A DNA stretch of 64,000 nucleotides from a virus. Location: IMG/VR virus record IMGVR_UViG_3300025889_000087, positions 32,110-96,109 of that record; one strand, written 5' to 3'. A program made the position numbers and the translations under genes. Position 1 is the stretch's first letter, and every line of letters starts with the position of its first letter. The notes beneath the pieces are model-generated. The model made no database searches and had not been told where the DNA came from. It saw nothing but the letters and a program-made list of their open reading frames with translations. This document shows, piece after piece, positions 19,404 through 26,796 of this stretch.

Positions 19404-20014
19404 GGTTCCGTCGGGAGGACGGCACAATGATCGTGAGGTATGCCTTTGACGAAGGCCACGAGCAATACGTCTATCCCGTCGTCTATGACGGCGTGTCTGA
19501 AGCGATGGATTGGGAATACACACAACGTCTGTTTAATGACGAGAAAACCCTCCCTTATCTCCCCGGAATCAGCAAGCGTTCGCTTGCTCAACAGGCGAAG
19601 TGGTATCACGAGCAATACGAGAATGGCTTTCATCTTGGACTCGCTCTTCGGATGCGAGGGCACAAGAAAAGGAAGATTGTGGGAATGGAATACCCTACCG
19701 ACAAGAAGGGAAACAGAACGTCTTGGTCGAAAGTCTTGGTGTATTCGATGACGGTCCGTGAAATGACGCGGAAGGCGGAGCGTTTCGCCACCGCCTTCAA
19801 CCGTCTAAACAAGGTCTTGGTGGCCGAGGTGTATGGCCCGTTGAACGTGACTGAATACCCCGGAGCCCCCGCGGAGAATTGCTACGAGGTGGGCGTCCAA
19901 TTCACGACGAAATACAGGCTCGGTCATTTGCAGCCCCGCCCCTCGTTCAAATTGAGCCTGCTTGAAGGGTGCGATTGGTTGGATAATTTCTACGGTCGTC
20001 GGGAGGTGGTCTAA
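19400..20014 (+). CDS. Hypothetical protein, 204 aa
   Basis: ATG 19400 overlaps the upstream stop as ATGA within the recurring GGAGGTGAGCGCATGA junction. The product MRFRREDGTMIVRYAFDEGH... is moderately basic, with aromatic-rich strands. No family is recognised. Confidence 0.65.
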   Translation: MRFRREDGTMIVRYAFDEGHEQYVYPVVYDGVSEAMDWEYTQRLFNDEKTLPYLPGISKRSLAQQAKWYHEQYENGFHLGLALRMRGHKKRKIVGMEYPTDKKGNRTSWSKVLVYSMTVREMTRKAERFATAFNRLNKVLVAEVYGPLNVTEYPGAPAENCYEVGVQFTTKYRLGHLQPRPSFKLSLLEGCDWLDNFYGRREVV

Positions 20015-20248
20015 GTGATTGGTGATGAATGGCGGGAGCCTTGGTGGATGAGCGAGGAAGCGTCCGACGCCAACGTCCCCGAGGGCGACATGAGGACCGC
20101 TGAAGAGAAGGCCGAGGACGACGAGGCCAACGCCGATCCTCACCACTGCTGCGGTGGCTATTCCCAGTGGTGCTCCTGCACCCAACCCAATTTCTCCATG
20201 AGCGTATCAACGTGGGGCTATTCCTTTTGGCAATTCACGGAGGCTTGA
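20015..20248 (+). CDS. Hypothetical protein, 77 aa, acidic with Cys/His cluster
   Basis: The GTG at 20015 directly follows the upstream TAA and is preceded by GGGAGGTGGTCTAA. The product MIGDEWREPWWMSEEASDAN... is acidic, with HHCCGGYSQWCSC as a possible metal site and a Trp-rich tail. Function unknown. Confidence 0.55.
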   Translation: MIGDEWREPWWMSEEASDANVPEGDMRTAEEKAEDDEANADPHHCCGGYSQWCSCTQPNFSMSVSTWGYSFWQFTEA

Positions 20249-20250
20249 GC

Positions 20251-21597
20251 ATGAAGGCATACCAATGGCAGAAGGAGGCACTGGAAGCGTGGAAGGAGAG
20301 CAAAGGGCGGATGACCGTTGCTGCCGTGACCGGAGCAGGAAAGACGCACTTCGCTGATATGGTGGTTCAGCACGAATCACGGAGGTTCGGCAGGAAGGAT
20401 TACCTGTGCGTCCACGTCGTGGTGCCGACCCGTGCCCTCATGGAGCAGTGGCGGGACGCTATCGACGCCGCGTTTGTCCCTGACGCGAAGCCGCAAAAGC
20501 GCATTGGGCGAACAGGCGGTGGCTCGATCGAGGGGTGGCCGAATTGCGTCGTCTATGAGCGGGTGGTTCAGTGGAACATCGTGAGCCTCAACGCCATGCG
20601 CGAAGGAAAGCACACATGGGCTCCTTACGACGCCGACAATCTCGTGATTGTGGATGAATGCCACAACCTGCGCGGGGAGAAGAGCAGCCGTGCCCTCGAC
20701 AACATCCCCGAGGACGCGAAGGTGCTCGGCCTCTCCGCCACGCCCCATCCCTCTCCTGAAGCGGCACAAATCGTGGAGCGACTGTGTGGCCCCATCGGCT
20801 ATCGGTATCGGTATGCTCAGGCCCTTCAAGACGGCGTTATCCCACCGTTCGTGCTGAAAGCCGTGGCCCTGCCGCTGAGCCCGGAGGAACGGTCCGAGGT
20901 GGCCTCCATCACGGACACGCTGAAGTCCGTCATGCGCTCAGCCGACCGGGAATACGGTGCCGAGAGGAACCGCCTGCTCGCTATCGCCAAGGCATGTGGT
21001 CTCAAGAGGAAGCGTGTGCTCAACGCCGCTCGATCTCGCATCCACATGGCCCTTCGTGTCGTGAACCACCATGGGGCCGACGTGCCGACCATGCTCTTTC
21101 ACAACACCACCGAAGCGGTGGACCGGCTCGCTGAATTGTCGCACCATCTCAACCCGGCGGTGTATCATAGCAACCTGAGCGGGGACAGTCCCTTTGCTGA
21201 TTTGGAGGATTTCGTGTCAGGCACCACGAACCACCTGTATTCGTGCCTCGCGCTCACTGAGGGGTTCAACGTGCCCCGAGTCAAGGTGGCGATTATGATG
21301 AGCGGCCCCAACGCGCCGCTGAAGCGTATTCAGACGCTCGGTCGGTGCCTCCGTGGGCGCAGTGATGAGCCAAACATCATCTATTTCTTTTACATCAAGG
21401 GAACCAAGGACGAGGACGGCCTGCACAACCTGTTGATGGAAGGCGACATCCCTCCCGAAGTCGTTGAGCATTACGCCATGAACGACGAATGGATGGAGCC
21501 AACGGGTCCTCCCGCAGTGGCGAGGAATTGGTGGCAACAATTGTGCGACGACGTGGACAACATGACCGCCGACGACTTCTTCGCAGACTGGGAATGA
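20251..21597 (+). CDS. SF2 DEAH-type helicase (XPB/Rad25-like)
   Basis: The 448-residue product has Q-motif-like YQWQKEAL, Walker A VTGAGKT (26-32), Ia VVVPTRALMEQW, II VIVDECHNL (~132), III LGLSATP, and VI LGRCLRGRS (~363). The compact size, DECH box and L-G-R-C-L-R-G fit the XPB/Rad25-like group of phage and archaeal helicases. It may act in DNA repair, recombination or transcription-associated unwinding. ATG 20251 follows TTCACGGAGGCTTGAGC; upstream in-frame codons are inside the previous gene. Confidence 0.85.
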   Translation: MKAYQWQKEALEAWKESKGRMTVAAVTGAGKTHFADMVVQHESRRFGRKDYLCVHVVVPTRALMEQWRDAIDAAFVPDAKPQKRIGRTGGGSIEGWPNCVVYERVVQWNIVSLNAMREGKHTWAPYDADNLVIVDECHNLRGEKSSRALDNIPEDAKVLGLSATPHPSPEAAQIVERLCGPIGYRYRYAQALQDGVIPPFVLKAVALPLSPEERSEVASITDTLKSVMRSADREYGAERNRLLAIAKACGLKRKRVLNAARSRIHMALRVVNHHGADVPTMLFHNTTEAVDRLAELSHHLNPAVYHSNLSGDSPFADLEDFVSGTTNHLYSCLALTEGFNVPRVKVAIMMSGPNAPLKRIQTLGRCLRGRSDEPNIIYFFYIKGTKDEDGLHNLLMEGDIPPEVVEHYAMNDEWMEPTGPPAVARNWWQQLCDDVDNMTADDFFADWE

Positions 21598-21648
21598 ACG
21601 ATGCTTCCTTTATCACCCCCACCCCCTTCGGATAGGACAGTGAGCAAT

Positions 21649-22071
21649 ATGGCGAACAGGAAAGCACCAACCAAGATCAACCGGAAGAAATTGAAGGCCC
21701 TGATGGCTGAGAACGAGTCCATGGGGGCAGGACACATCGCCCGCCTCTATTTGGACTCGCTCGGGAAGAAGGCCGACCGACCGAAGCATCAGTCGGTCTA
21801 CAACCTCGTGCGCGAATTGCGCGGTGACGCCTTCAAGAGCCCCGTGAAGCCCACGAAGGACAACCCATACGCCCCGGACGCCAAAACGAAGGCCATGGAG
21901 GATGTGCCGTTCGTGACGGCGCGGGAACTGTTGGCGGCTCGCACGGTCAAGGAGGAAGACCCTTACGCCAACGACCCAATCATCATCAACCTGCGCTCGC
22001 GCATCGCTCATTACGAGCACGTCGTCGCTGACCTGAAGAATGCACTGCGCCTCATCATTAAGCACAAGTGA
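21649..22071 (+). CDS. Hypothetical basic protein, 140 aa
   Basis: ATG 21649 gives MANRKAPTKINRKKLKALMA; ATG 21601 would add 16 Pro/Ser-rich residues. The N-terminal half is basic and helical and may bind DNA (ESMGAGHIARLYLDSLGKKA looks helix-turn-helix-like). The C-terminal ~35 residues (INLRSRIAHYEHVVADLKNA) form a probable coiled coil. No family is assigned. Confidence 0.6.
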   Translation: MANRKAPTKINRKKLKALMAENESMGAGHIARLYLDSLGKKADRPKHQSVYNLVRELRGDAFKSPVKPTKDNPYAPDAKTKAMEDVPFVTARELLAARTVKEEDPYANDPIIINLRSRIAHYEHVVADLKNALRLIIKHK

Positions 22072-22080
22072 GGGAGAATT

Positions 22081-22428
22081 GTGCATCCATTCCTCGCCCG
22101 ATACCGGAAGGCGTTCGATGTCGTCATGGGCGCGAGCACACGTCGTGTGCGCGACTGGGAGGACATCATCAAGGAATTGCACGCCGATCGCGGTGCGCTG
22201 CTTGGCTCCGAGCGGTTCTCGGAGATGGGCGGTGTCGAACGTGCCCGCGCCCTTCGTGCGGTGGACGATGAAATCGCCTCGGCCTATGCGACCATCGAGG
22301 CCATTCTTCAGGACAGGGAGCGGGTGCTCCGTGTCCCACGTCGCTTCCGCCATCGGGCGCGTTCCATCAGAAGGAAAGCGATTCAGGCTGAGGATGAAGT
22401 GACCGGACTCAAGGTTGGTGATGAATGA
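22081..22428 (+). CDS. Hypothetical helical protein, 115 aa
   Basis: GTG 22081 follows GAGGGAGAATT. The product MHPFLARYRKAFDVVMGAST... is almost wholly helical and highly charged, ending in a basic region (RRFRHRARSIRRKA) and an acidic tail. It overlaps the next gene as ATGA. No family is recognised. Confidence 0.6.
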   Translation: MHPFLARYRKAFDVVMGASTRRVRDWEDIIKELHADRGALLGSERFSEMGGVERARALRAVDDEIASAYATIEAILQDRERVLRVPRRFRHRARSIRRKAIQAEDEVTGLKVGDE

Positions 22429-22703
22429 TGCAAGATTGGGGTATTCGATACGAGAGCGACACGAGCGGCTTCATGCTGAGCCTGAGCGGACCGCTTGGAG
22501 GTGGTTGGCACAGTGCTCTCATGGAGGTGGATGGAGGATTGCTGAGCCCGGAGGTCGAAGCGGTCGCCCGCGAGATTTTGGAGGAACAGGGATTCTATCG
22601 CCCTCACGACAATTGGACGTGGGAACCCGTGAACACGGTCTACATGAAGAAGTCCACGATTTATCACGAATTGCGCGTTAGGAAGGTGCCGCAGGATGAC
22701 TGA
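22425..22703 (+). CDS. Hypothetical protein, 92 aa
   Basis: The tandem ATGATG at 22425 overlaps the upstream stop. The product MMQDWGIRYESDTSGFMLSL... has a Gly-rich turn (GPLGGGWHSALMEV) and a helix. No family is recognised. Its end overlaps the next short gene by eight bases. Confidence 0.6.
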   Translation: MMQDWGIRYESDTSGFMLSLSGPLGGGWHSALMEVDGGLLSPEVEAVAREILEEQGFYRPHDNWTWEPVNTVYMKKSTIYHELRVRKVPQDD

Positions 22704-22848
22704 GGATGTCCCCGTCCTGCCGGACATTTGCCCTGATTGCGGGCGTCCCATGGAGGAAGCAGGAATGCGCCTCTCGGTCCTTGACGGAGAGGAACGCCCG
22801 ATCCTGCGCTGCCCGCAGTGCCGCCTTTGGCAATTCAAGAAGGTGTGA
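22696..22848 (+). CDS. Mini zinc-ribbon protein, 50 aa
   Basis: ATG 22696 opens MTEDVPVLPDICPDCGRPME...EERPILRCPQCRLWQFKKV, a two-knuckle zinc ribbon (CPDC and CPQC about 29 residues apart). The upstream gene encodes GCCGCAGG just before it. Two-CxxC ribbons of this size often bind nucleic acid or a polymerase subunit. It ends two bases before the next ATG. Confidence 0.65.
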   Translation: MTEDVPVLPDICPDCGRPMEEAGMRLSVLDGEERPILRCPQCRLWQFKKV

Positions 22849-22850
22849 AC

Positions 22851-23486
22851 ATGCCCCTTCCTCCCCCCGATGAGAGGGACGCTGAATGGGCGTTCCGTTT
22901 GTGGAGCACCCTCGTGGTTCAGGACGAACGACGGAGCGGTGGTGTGTGGGACATGCCGGGTGTCGGTCGCTATCGGCGCATGGCTCCCGACCGCCTCACG
23001 CTCGTGGAGATTCACGGTGATGCTATGGAACCTGACGCCCTCGGCGTGTCCTTGATGGATAAGCACGATTGGATTAGCCTTCTCGGTGCCTTCATCGGTT
23101 GGACGGTGGACGCCGAGGTGGAGGTAATCAAGGCCATGGAGGACGCCGCCAACGCGGGCGAGCCCGCCTTGGAGCATATCGGGAAGGTCGCCGTCTGTCC
23201 CTCCTGCTCGCTCATTTACACGCTCCATGGACCACAGGCAGGAGAGCGGTTGTTCATCGGTGAAGAAGGTGAATGCCTCAACAGGAATTGCGAGGAAATC
23301 CTGCCCGAGCCCTTCCGCGGTGTCCTTTCCGTCGTGGACGATCGAGCCGCCATCGCTAAGATGGAGGCTGAGGAAATGTTGCGTATTGCGATTGATGAGG
23401 ACGAATACCCTGTCCCCGAAGGGTTCCCCGAACCCGACTTCCCCATCGTTGATGACGAACCGCAGGACGGAACGTCTGAGGAATGA
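22851..23486 (+). CDS. Hypothetical protein with Cys motif, 211 aa
   Basis: ATG 22851 follows AAGAAGGTGTGAAC. The product MPLPPPDERDAEWAFRLWST... has a central CPSCSLIYTLH and a later CLNRNC, a possible zinc site, and a strongly acidic C-terminus (PEPDFPIVDDEPQDGTSEE). No family is recognised. Confidence 0.65.
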   Translation: MPLPPPDERDAEWAFRLWSTLVVQDERRSGGVWDMPGVGRYRRMAPDRLTLVEIHGDAMEPDALGVSLMDKHDWISLLGAFIGWTVDAEVEVIKAMEDAANAGEPALEHIGKVAVCPSCSLIYTLHGPQAGERLFIGEEGECLNRNCEEILPEPFRGVLSVVDDRAAIAKMEAEEMLRIAIDEDEYPVPEGFPEPDFPIVDDEPQDGTSEE

Positions 23487-23491
23487 GCACT

Positions 23492-23514
23492 TTCATATAC
23501 CCCATCCGGTGTGG
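23492..23514 (+). promoter_or_regulatory. TATA-palindrome element, copy 5
   Basis: TTCATATACCCCATCCGGTGTGG ends seven bases before ATG 23522. As with copy 2, archaeal spacing puts transcription start at or next to the ATG, so the mRNA may be leaderless. It sits just past the stop of the preceding gene. Confidence 0.7.
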
Positions 23515-23521
23515 ACGAACC

Positions 23522-24283
23522 ATGTCCAAGAAGGAGTTCGGCGCGTTTGTCGAGAACATGAGCGATGATGAATTGAGAGCCGTCACTGGCGTGGGTGCCG
23601 TCCTGCGCGATTTCGGCACGGCTATGGAGGCCGAGTGGCAAAGCCGCTTCGGTCGCCTGCTCAACGCCGATGAGCGGAAGGAGAACGGCGGAAAGCCGAA
23701 CGTGGTTGCGAATCCAGTCGTGGACATCGAGGTCCCCGGCATCATTTCCCTCATGCTCCGCCCCGGAGGGGACAACAACAAGACCCGCGGCAACGGCTAC
23801 GCCAACGACGTGGGGCTTTCGGACAAGGTGAAGACGGGGAACGTCCCACCCACCCTGCTCGCTGAGATCCTCGTGGACAAGATGGCGACCATGCTCGGCG
23901 GCAACATCGCTGCGAAGGCTCTCGTTGAATTGCAGGAGGCGCTGCGAGCCTGCATGAAGGTGGAGGACGGGTCCTTCACCTTCGACAAAAAGGCAGCCCC
24001 TCCCCTCCAACACCCCGTCGAGGTGGCCGAATGGATGGCCGCTCTCAAGACGGAGTTCGTCGGAACGACCGCAGGCGCAACGCACGTCAGCATGGAAGTC
24101 GTTCCCATCCCAATGTCCACCCGCGAAGAGGCCGTCGGCGTGCCGGAAGGCGGCGAGCACATCCCCGTGCCCGCCCTTGAAGGAGTCTCGGAGAAGGGCA
24201 TGACGGGGGGATTGAGTCCCTCAGACGCCGACGAGGGCGGCTCCCCCGTTCACGACGAAGCACAGGGCGTGGTCCTATGGTGA
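23522..24283 (+). CDS. Hypothetical protein, 253 aa
   Basis: ATG 23522 was preferred to 23483 because the upstream in-frame stretch is the promoter element. The product MSKKEFGAFVENMSDDELRA... has a basic, Gly/Asn-rich central region and a helical segment (LLAEILVDKMATMLGGNIAA). The C-terminal ~50 residues are low-complexity. No family is recognised. Its stop overlaps the start of the methyltransferase gene by seven bases. Confidence 0.6.
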   Translation: MSKKEFGAFVENMSDDELRAVTGVGAVLRDFGTAMEAEWQSRFGRLLNADERKENGGKPNVVANPVVDIEVPGIISLMLRPGGDNNKTRGNGYANDVGLSDKVKTGNVPPTLLAEILVDKMATMLGGNIAAKALVELQEALRACMKVEDGSFTFDKKAAPPLQHPVEVAEWMAALKTEFVGTTAGATHVSMEVVPIPMSTREEAVGVPEGGEHIPVPALEGVSEKGMTGGLSPSDADEGGSPVHDEAQGVVLW

Positions 24284-25698
24284 GGCAAATTGTTCTCGGT
24301 GATTGCATCGACCGGCTGATGAACGACGTTGAGGCAGGTTCGGTCGATTTGGTCTATCTCGACCCACCGTTCTTCTCAAACCGCCAATACGAGGTGATTT
24401 GGAAGGATCGCTTTGAGACCGCTTCCTTCCGTGACCGATGGGAGGGGGGCATTGAAACCTATGTGTCGTGGCTCGTGGACCGCCTGCGCGTGTGCCACCG
24501 TGTGCTCAAGGACACGGGCGTTCTCGTGTGTCATCTCGATTGGCACTCATCGCATTACATCAAGGTCGAATTGGACCGCCTGTTCGGCTATTCGCACTTC
24601 GTGAATGAAATTGTGTGGCGCAGGATTCAGGCCCCGAAGGGCATGAACCCCACGTCCTTCGACGTGGCCGACGACCGCCTTCTCGTTTATCGCAAAGGAG
24701 AGAAATACACCTTCAACGTGCAATACCGCCCGCTCGACAAATACGAGGTGGAGAAGACGTTCCCATCGGTGGACGCAGCAGGCCGTCGCTATTCGACACG
24801 CCCACTGATTGCGTCGAACACGCAGGGAGGAAAGAGCCCGATGTATGAATACAAGGGATTCACCCCGCCTCGGCGTTGGCTGATGACCGAGGAAAACCTT
24901 CGGGAAATAGATCGGAAAGGCCGCATCCACTGGCCTGATAGGGAGGGCGGACTTCCTCGGCAAATCCAATACGCCGACGAATCCAAAGGTAAGCGAATCG
25001 ACACGGTGTGGAATGACATCAAGCCCATTCCCTCTCAATCCAAGGAGCGCATGGGCTATCCGACTCAGAAGCCGCTCGCCCTCTTGGAGCGCATCATCAA
25101 GACGTTCACCACGAACGACTCACTGGTTCTCGACCCGTTCTGTGGTTGCGGGACCACCATTCACGCAGCCCACAGGCTGCACCGTAATTGGATTGGTATT
25201 GACGTTAGCCCCGTCGCCGTGGACCTGATGCGCCGCCGGTTGGTGGAGCACGAGAACCTGATGGCCGGACGCGACTTCACCATTGAGGGCATTCCGACGA
25301 GCGAGGACTCGCTGCTTGAGATGAACCCGACTCAGTTCGCAGACTGGTGCTGCCAACGCCTTGGAGGAACGCCGAACCCCGTTCGCGTTGGGGACATGGG
25401 CGTCGATGGATGGGACCGCGACGGCGACCCTATCCAAGTCAAGCAGCACAAGAAGGCCATTGGTCGCAACGTCGTGGACAATTTCAACGCGGCAATTCGC
25501 CGCGAGGGAAAGACGAAGGGCAGCATCGTGGCCCTGTCCTTTGGGAAGGGCGCACGGGGAGAAGCCGCACGTCTGCTTCGTGAGGAAGGGTTGGAGATCG
25601 TGTTGGTCGAGGCAACAGACCTGCTCAGCGAACAGGAGAAGTCCTTCCAAGAGTTTCTCAGCAACCACGACTTCGGTCTCGGACGGTGGGTATCGTGA
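24277..25698 (+). CDS. DNA methyltransferase fused to a PD-(D/E)XK (Mrr-like) nuclease domain
   Basis: The 473-residue product has an N-terminal beta-class amino-methyltransferase: catalytic motif IV LDPPFF (28-33) and SAM-binding motif I LDPFCGCGTT (~284), order IV...I. Residues ~345-470 form a second domain, FADWCCQRLGG...VGDMGVDGW...DPIQVKQHKK, with D and Q-x-K spaced as in Mrr/PD-(D/E)XK nucleases. Such fusions can be self-contained restriction-modification proteins. In a virus it may methylate its own DNA and cut host or competitor DNA. It has no PIP box. Methylation type (N6A or N4C) and target are unknown. Confidence 0.8.
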   Translation: MVRQIVLGDCIDRLMNDVEAGSVDLVYLDPPFFSNRQYEVIWKDRFETASFRDRWEGGIETYVSWLVDRLRVCHRVLKDTGVLVCHLDWHSSHYIKVELDRLFGYSHFVNEIVWRRIQAPKGMNPTSFDVADDRLLVYRKGEKYTFNVQYRPLDKYEVEKTFPSVDAAGRRYSTRPLIASNTQGGKSPMYEYKGFTPPRRWLMTEENLREIDRKGRIHWPDREGGLPRQIQYADESKGKRIDTVWNDIKPIPSQSKERMGYPTQKPLALLERIIKTFTTNDSLVLDPFCGCGTTIHAAHRLHRNWIGIDVSPVAVDLMRRRLVEHENLMAGRDFTIEGIPTSEDSLLEMNPTQFADWCCQRLGGTPNPVRVGDMGVDGWDRDGDPIQVKQHKKAIGRNVVDNFNAAIRREGKTKGSIVALSFGKGARGEAARLLREEGLEIVLVEATDLLSEQEKSFQEFLSNHDFGLGRWVS

Positions 25699-25976
25699 GC
25701 GACGGAGGACGTTTCAATCAGCGCGTTGAGTGCCGAATTGATGCCTCCTTCACACCGGGAGAGGAAGTCCACCTGCTGACGCAGGACGCCCATGGCTCCC
25801 GCATCCTCAACGTGCGCGTCTATCGTGTCGCGCCTTCTGCACAAGGGCACGTCGGCTACACGAGGAAGGGCTTCTATCTCACCAAGGACGAGGCAATCGC
25901 ACTGCGTGATGCGTTGAACGATCTGATTGCCGACGAAGCCTTTGAGCCGTTCAGCATGAATGAGGTGAAGGAATGA
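25695..25976 (+). CDS. PC4/p15-like ssDNA-binding protein candidate, 93 aa
   Basis: GTG 25695 overlaps the upstream stop as GTGA. The product contains NVRVYRVAPSAQGHVGYTRK followed by GFYLTKDEAIALRDALNDLI. A beta strand with R-x-Y, a basic T-x-K-G turn and a C-terminal helix starting L-T/S-x-x-E resemble the PC4/p15 fold, which binds ssDNA in transcription or replication. The N-terminal part also looks beta-rich. The match is short and could be coincidental. Confidence 0.5.
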   Translation: MSDGGRFNQRVECRIDASFTPGEEVHLLTQDAHGSRILNVRVYRVAPSAQGHVGYTRKGFYLTKDEAIALRDALNDLIADEAFEPFSMNEVKE

Positions 25977-26356
25977 CGGATGAGGAATTGGTGTGGGTCC
26001 ACCCGCAGACTGGTGAAGAATACCGCGAGGGTGATGTCGTCCCATGGGTGGACTTGAATGGGCTCCGGTCATTCAACGAAACAATTGTCAAGGTCAATGA
26101 CCCCGGCTTTGCGGGCATCGCAGTGGTTCGTGATGGACCACACCAAATACCAATGCCCGGTGATGCGGTGGACGACCCCGAAGCCATTGTTGGATGGATT
26201 GTCGATCCGCGAGCGGCGGAGGAAGGCGTATGTGCCATCGGCCCCGCTTCACAGGTGTGGCGTTGGGACTATGCTCGGCGTGAAGCAGCAAAGGCCATGT
26301 CAGTGCGTTTGGGTTCCATGGTGATGGACGACGACGACCCGGAGGATTGGTGCTGA
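25973..26356 (+). CDS. Hypothetical protein, 127 aa
   Basis: ATG 25973 overlaps the upstream stop as ATGA. The product MTDEELVWVHPQTGEEYREG... is acidic, with likely beta strands and an acidic DDDDPEDW end. No family is recognised. Confidence 0.6.
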   Translation: MTDEELVWVHPQTGEEYREGDVVPWVDLNGLRSFNETIVKVNDPGFAGIAVVRDGPHQIPMPGDAVDDPEAIVGWIVDPRAAEEGVCAIGPASQVWRWDYARREAAKAMSVRLGSMVMDDDDPEDWC

Positions 26357-26796
26357 TGGACCTTCAATTCCGAGCGGGGACCCCCGAATGGCGCGAGTTT
26401 TACTTTCTCCTTTGTGATGAATTGTTAGACGATCTCAACCTATCCGAAGCCATTGGTGATTATGCGAAGGACTTGTGGAGCGCGACTGTGCTCAAGGTCC
26501 CTCGCGCACCCCTCCCTCTCGTGGTTGATTGCGTGTATATTACCGCCAAGATGACCGGCAACCGGCGCAGCATTCGCGTCATCAAGAAAGCCACGGTGCG
26601 ATTGTGGGGTCGTAAAATTGACATCTTGCCTCTCGACAAGCGACGTGAGGAAAAACGGCGTTGGGTATGGGACAAGGAGCAAACCATCCGAAGCGTTCTC
26701 GCGCTTGATGATGAATTGTGGGACGACTTCGTAAGCGAATGGGCTCCAAACGGAGAGGAAAAAATCGTCGCTGACTCCTATTGGGAGGAAGAATGA
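26356..26796 (+). CDS. Hypothetical protein, 146 aa
   Basis: ATG 26356 shares a base with the upstream stop (TGATG) after CCGGAGG. The product MDLQFRAGTPEWREFYFLLC... mixes helices with a hydrophobic strand (LPLVVDCVYITA) and a basic stretch (KRREEKRRWVW). No family is recognised. It is directly upstream of the ligase-like gene. Confidence 0.6.
   Translation: MDLQFRAGTPEWREFYFLLCDELLDDLNLSEAIGDYAKDLWSATVLKVPRAPLPLVVDCVYITAKMTGNRRSIRVIKKATVRLWGRKIDILPLDKRREEKRRWVWDKEQTIRSVLALDDELWDDFVSEWAPNGEEKIVADSYWEEE

Noticed and set aside
14148-20375. Recurring CACGAANCACGGAGG near starts (14152, 15976, 17244, 19379, 20363)
   Set aside because: The GGAGG part is a Shine-Dalgarno and the rest may be chance; one copy is inside a gene and the context varies, so no separate element is claimed.
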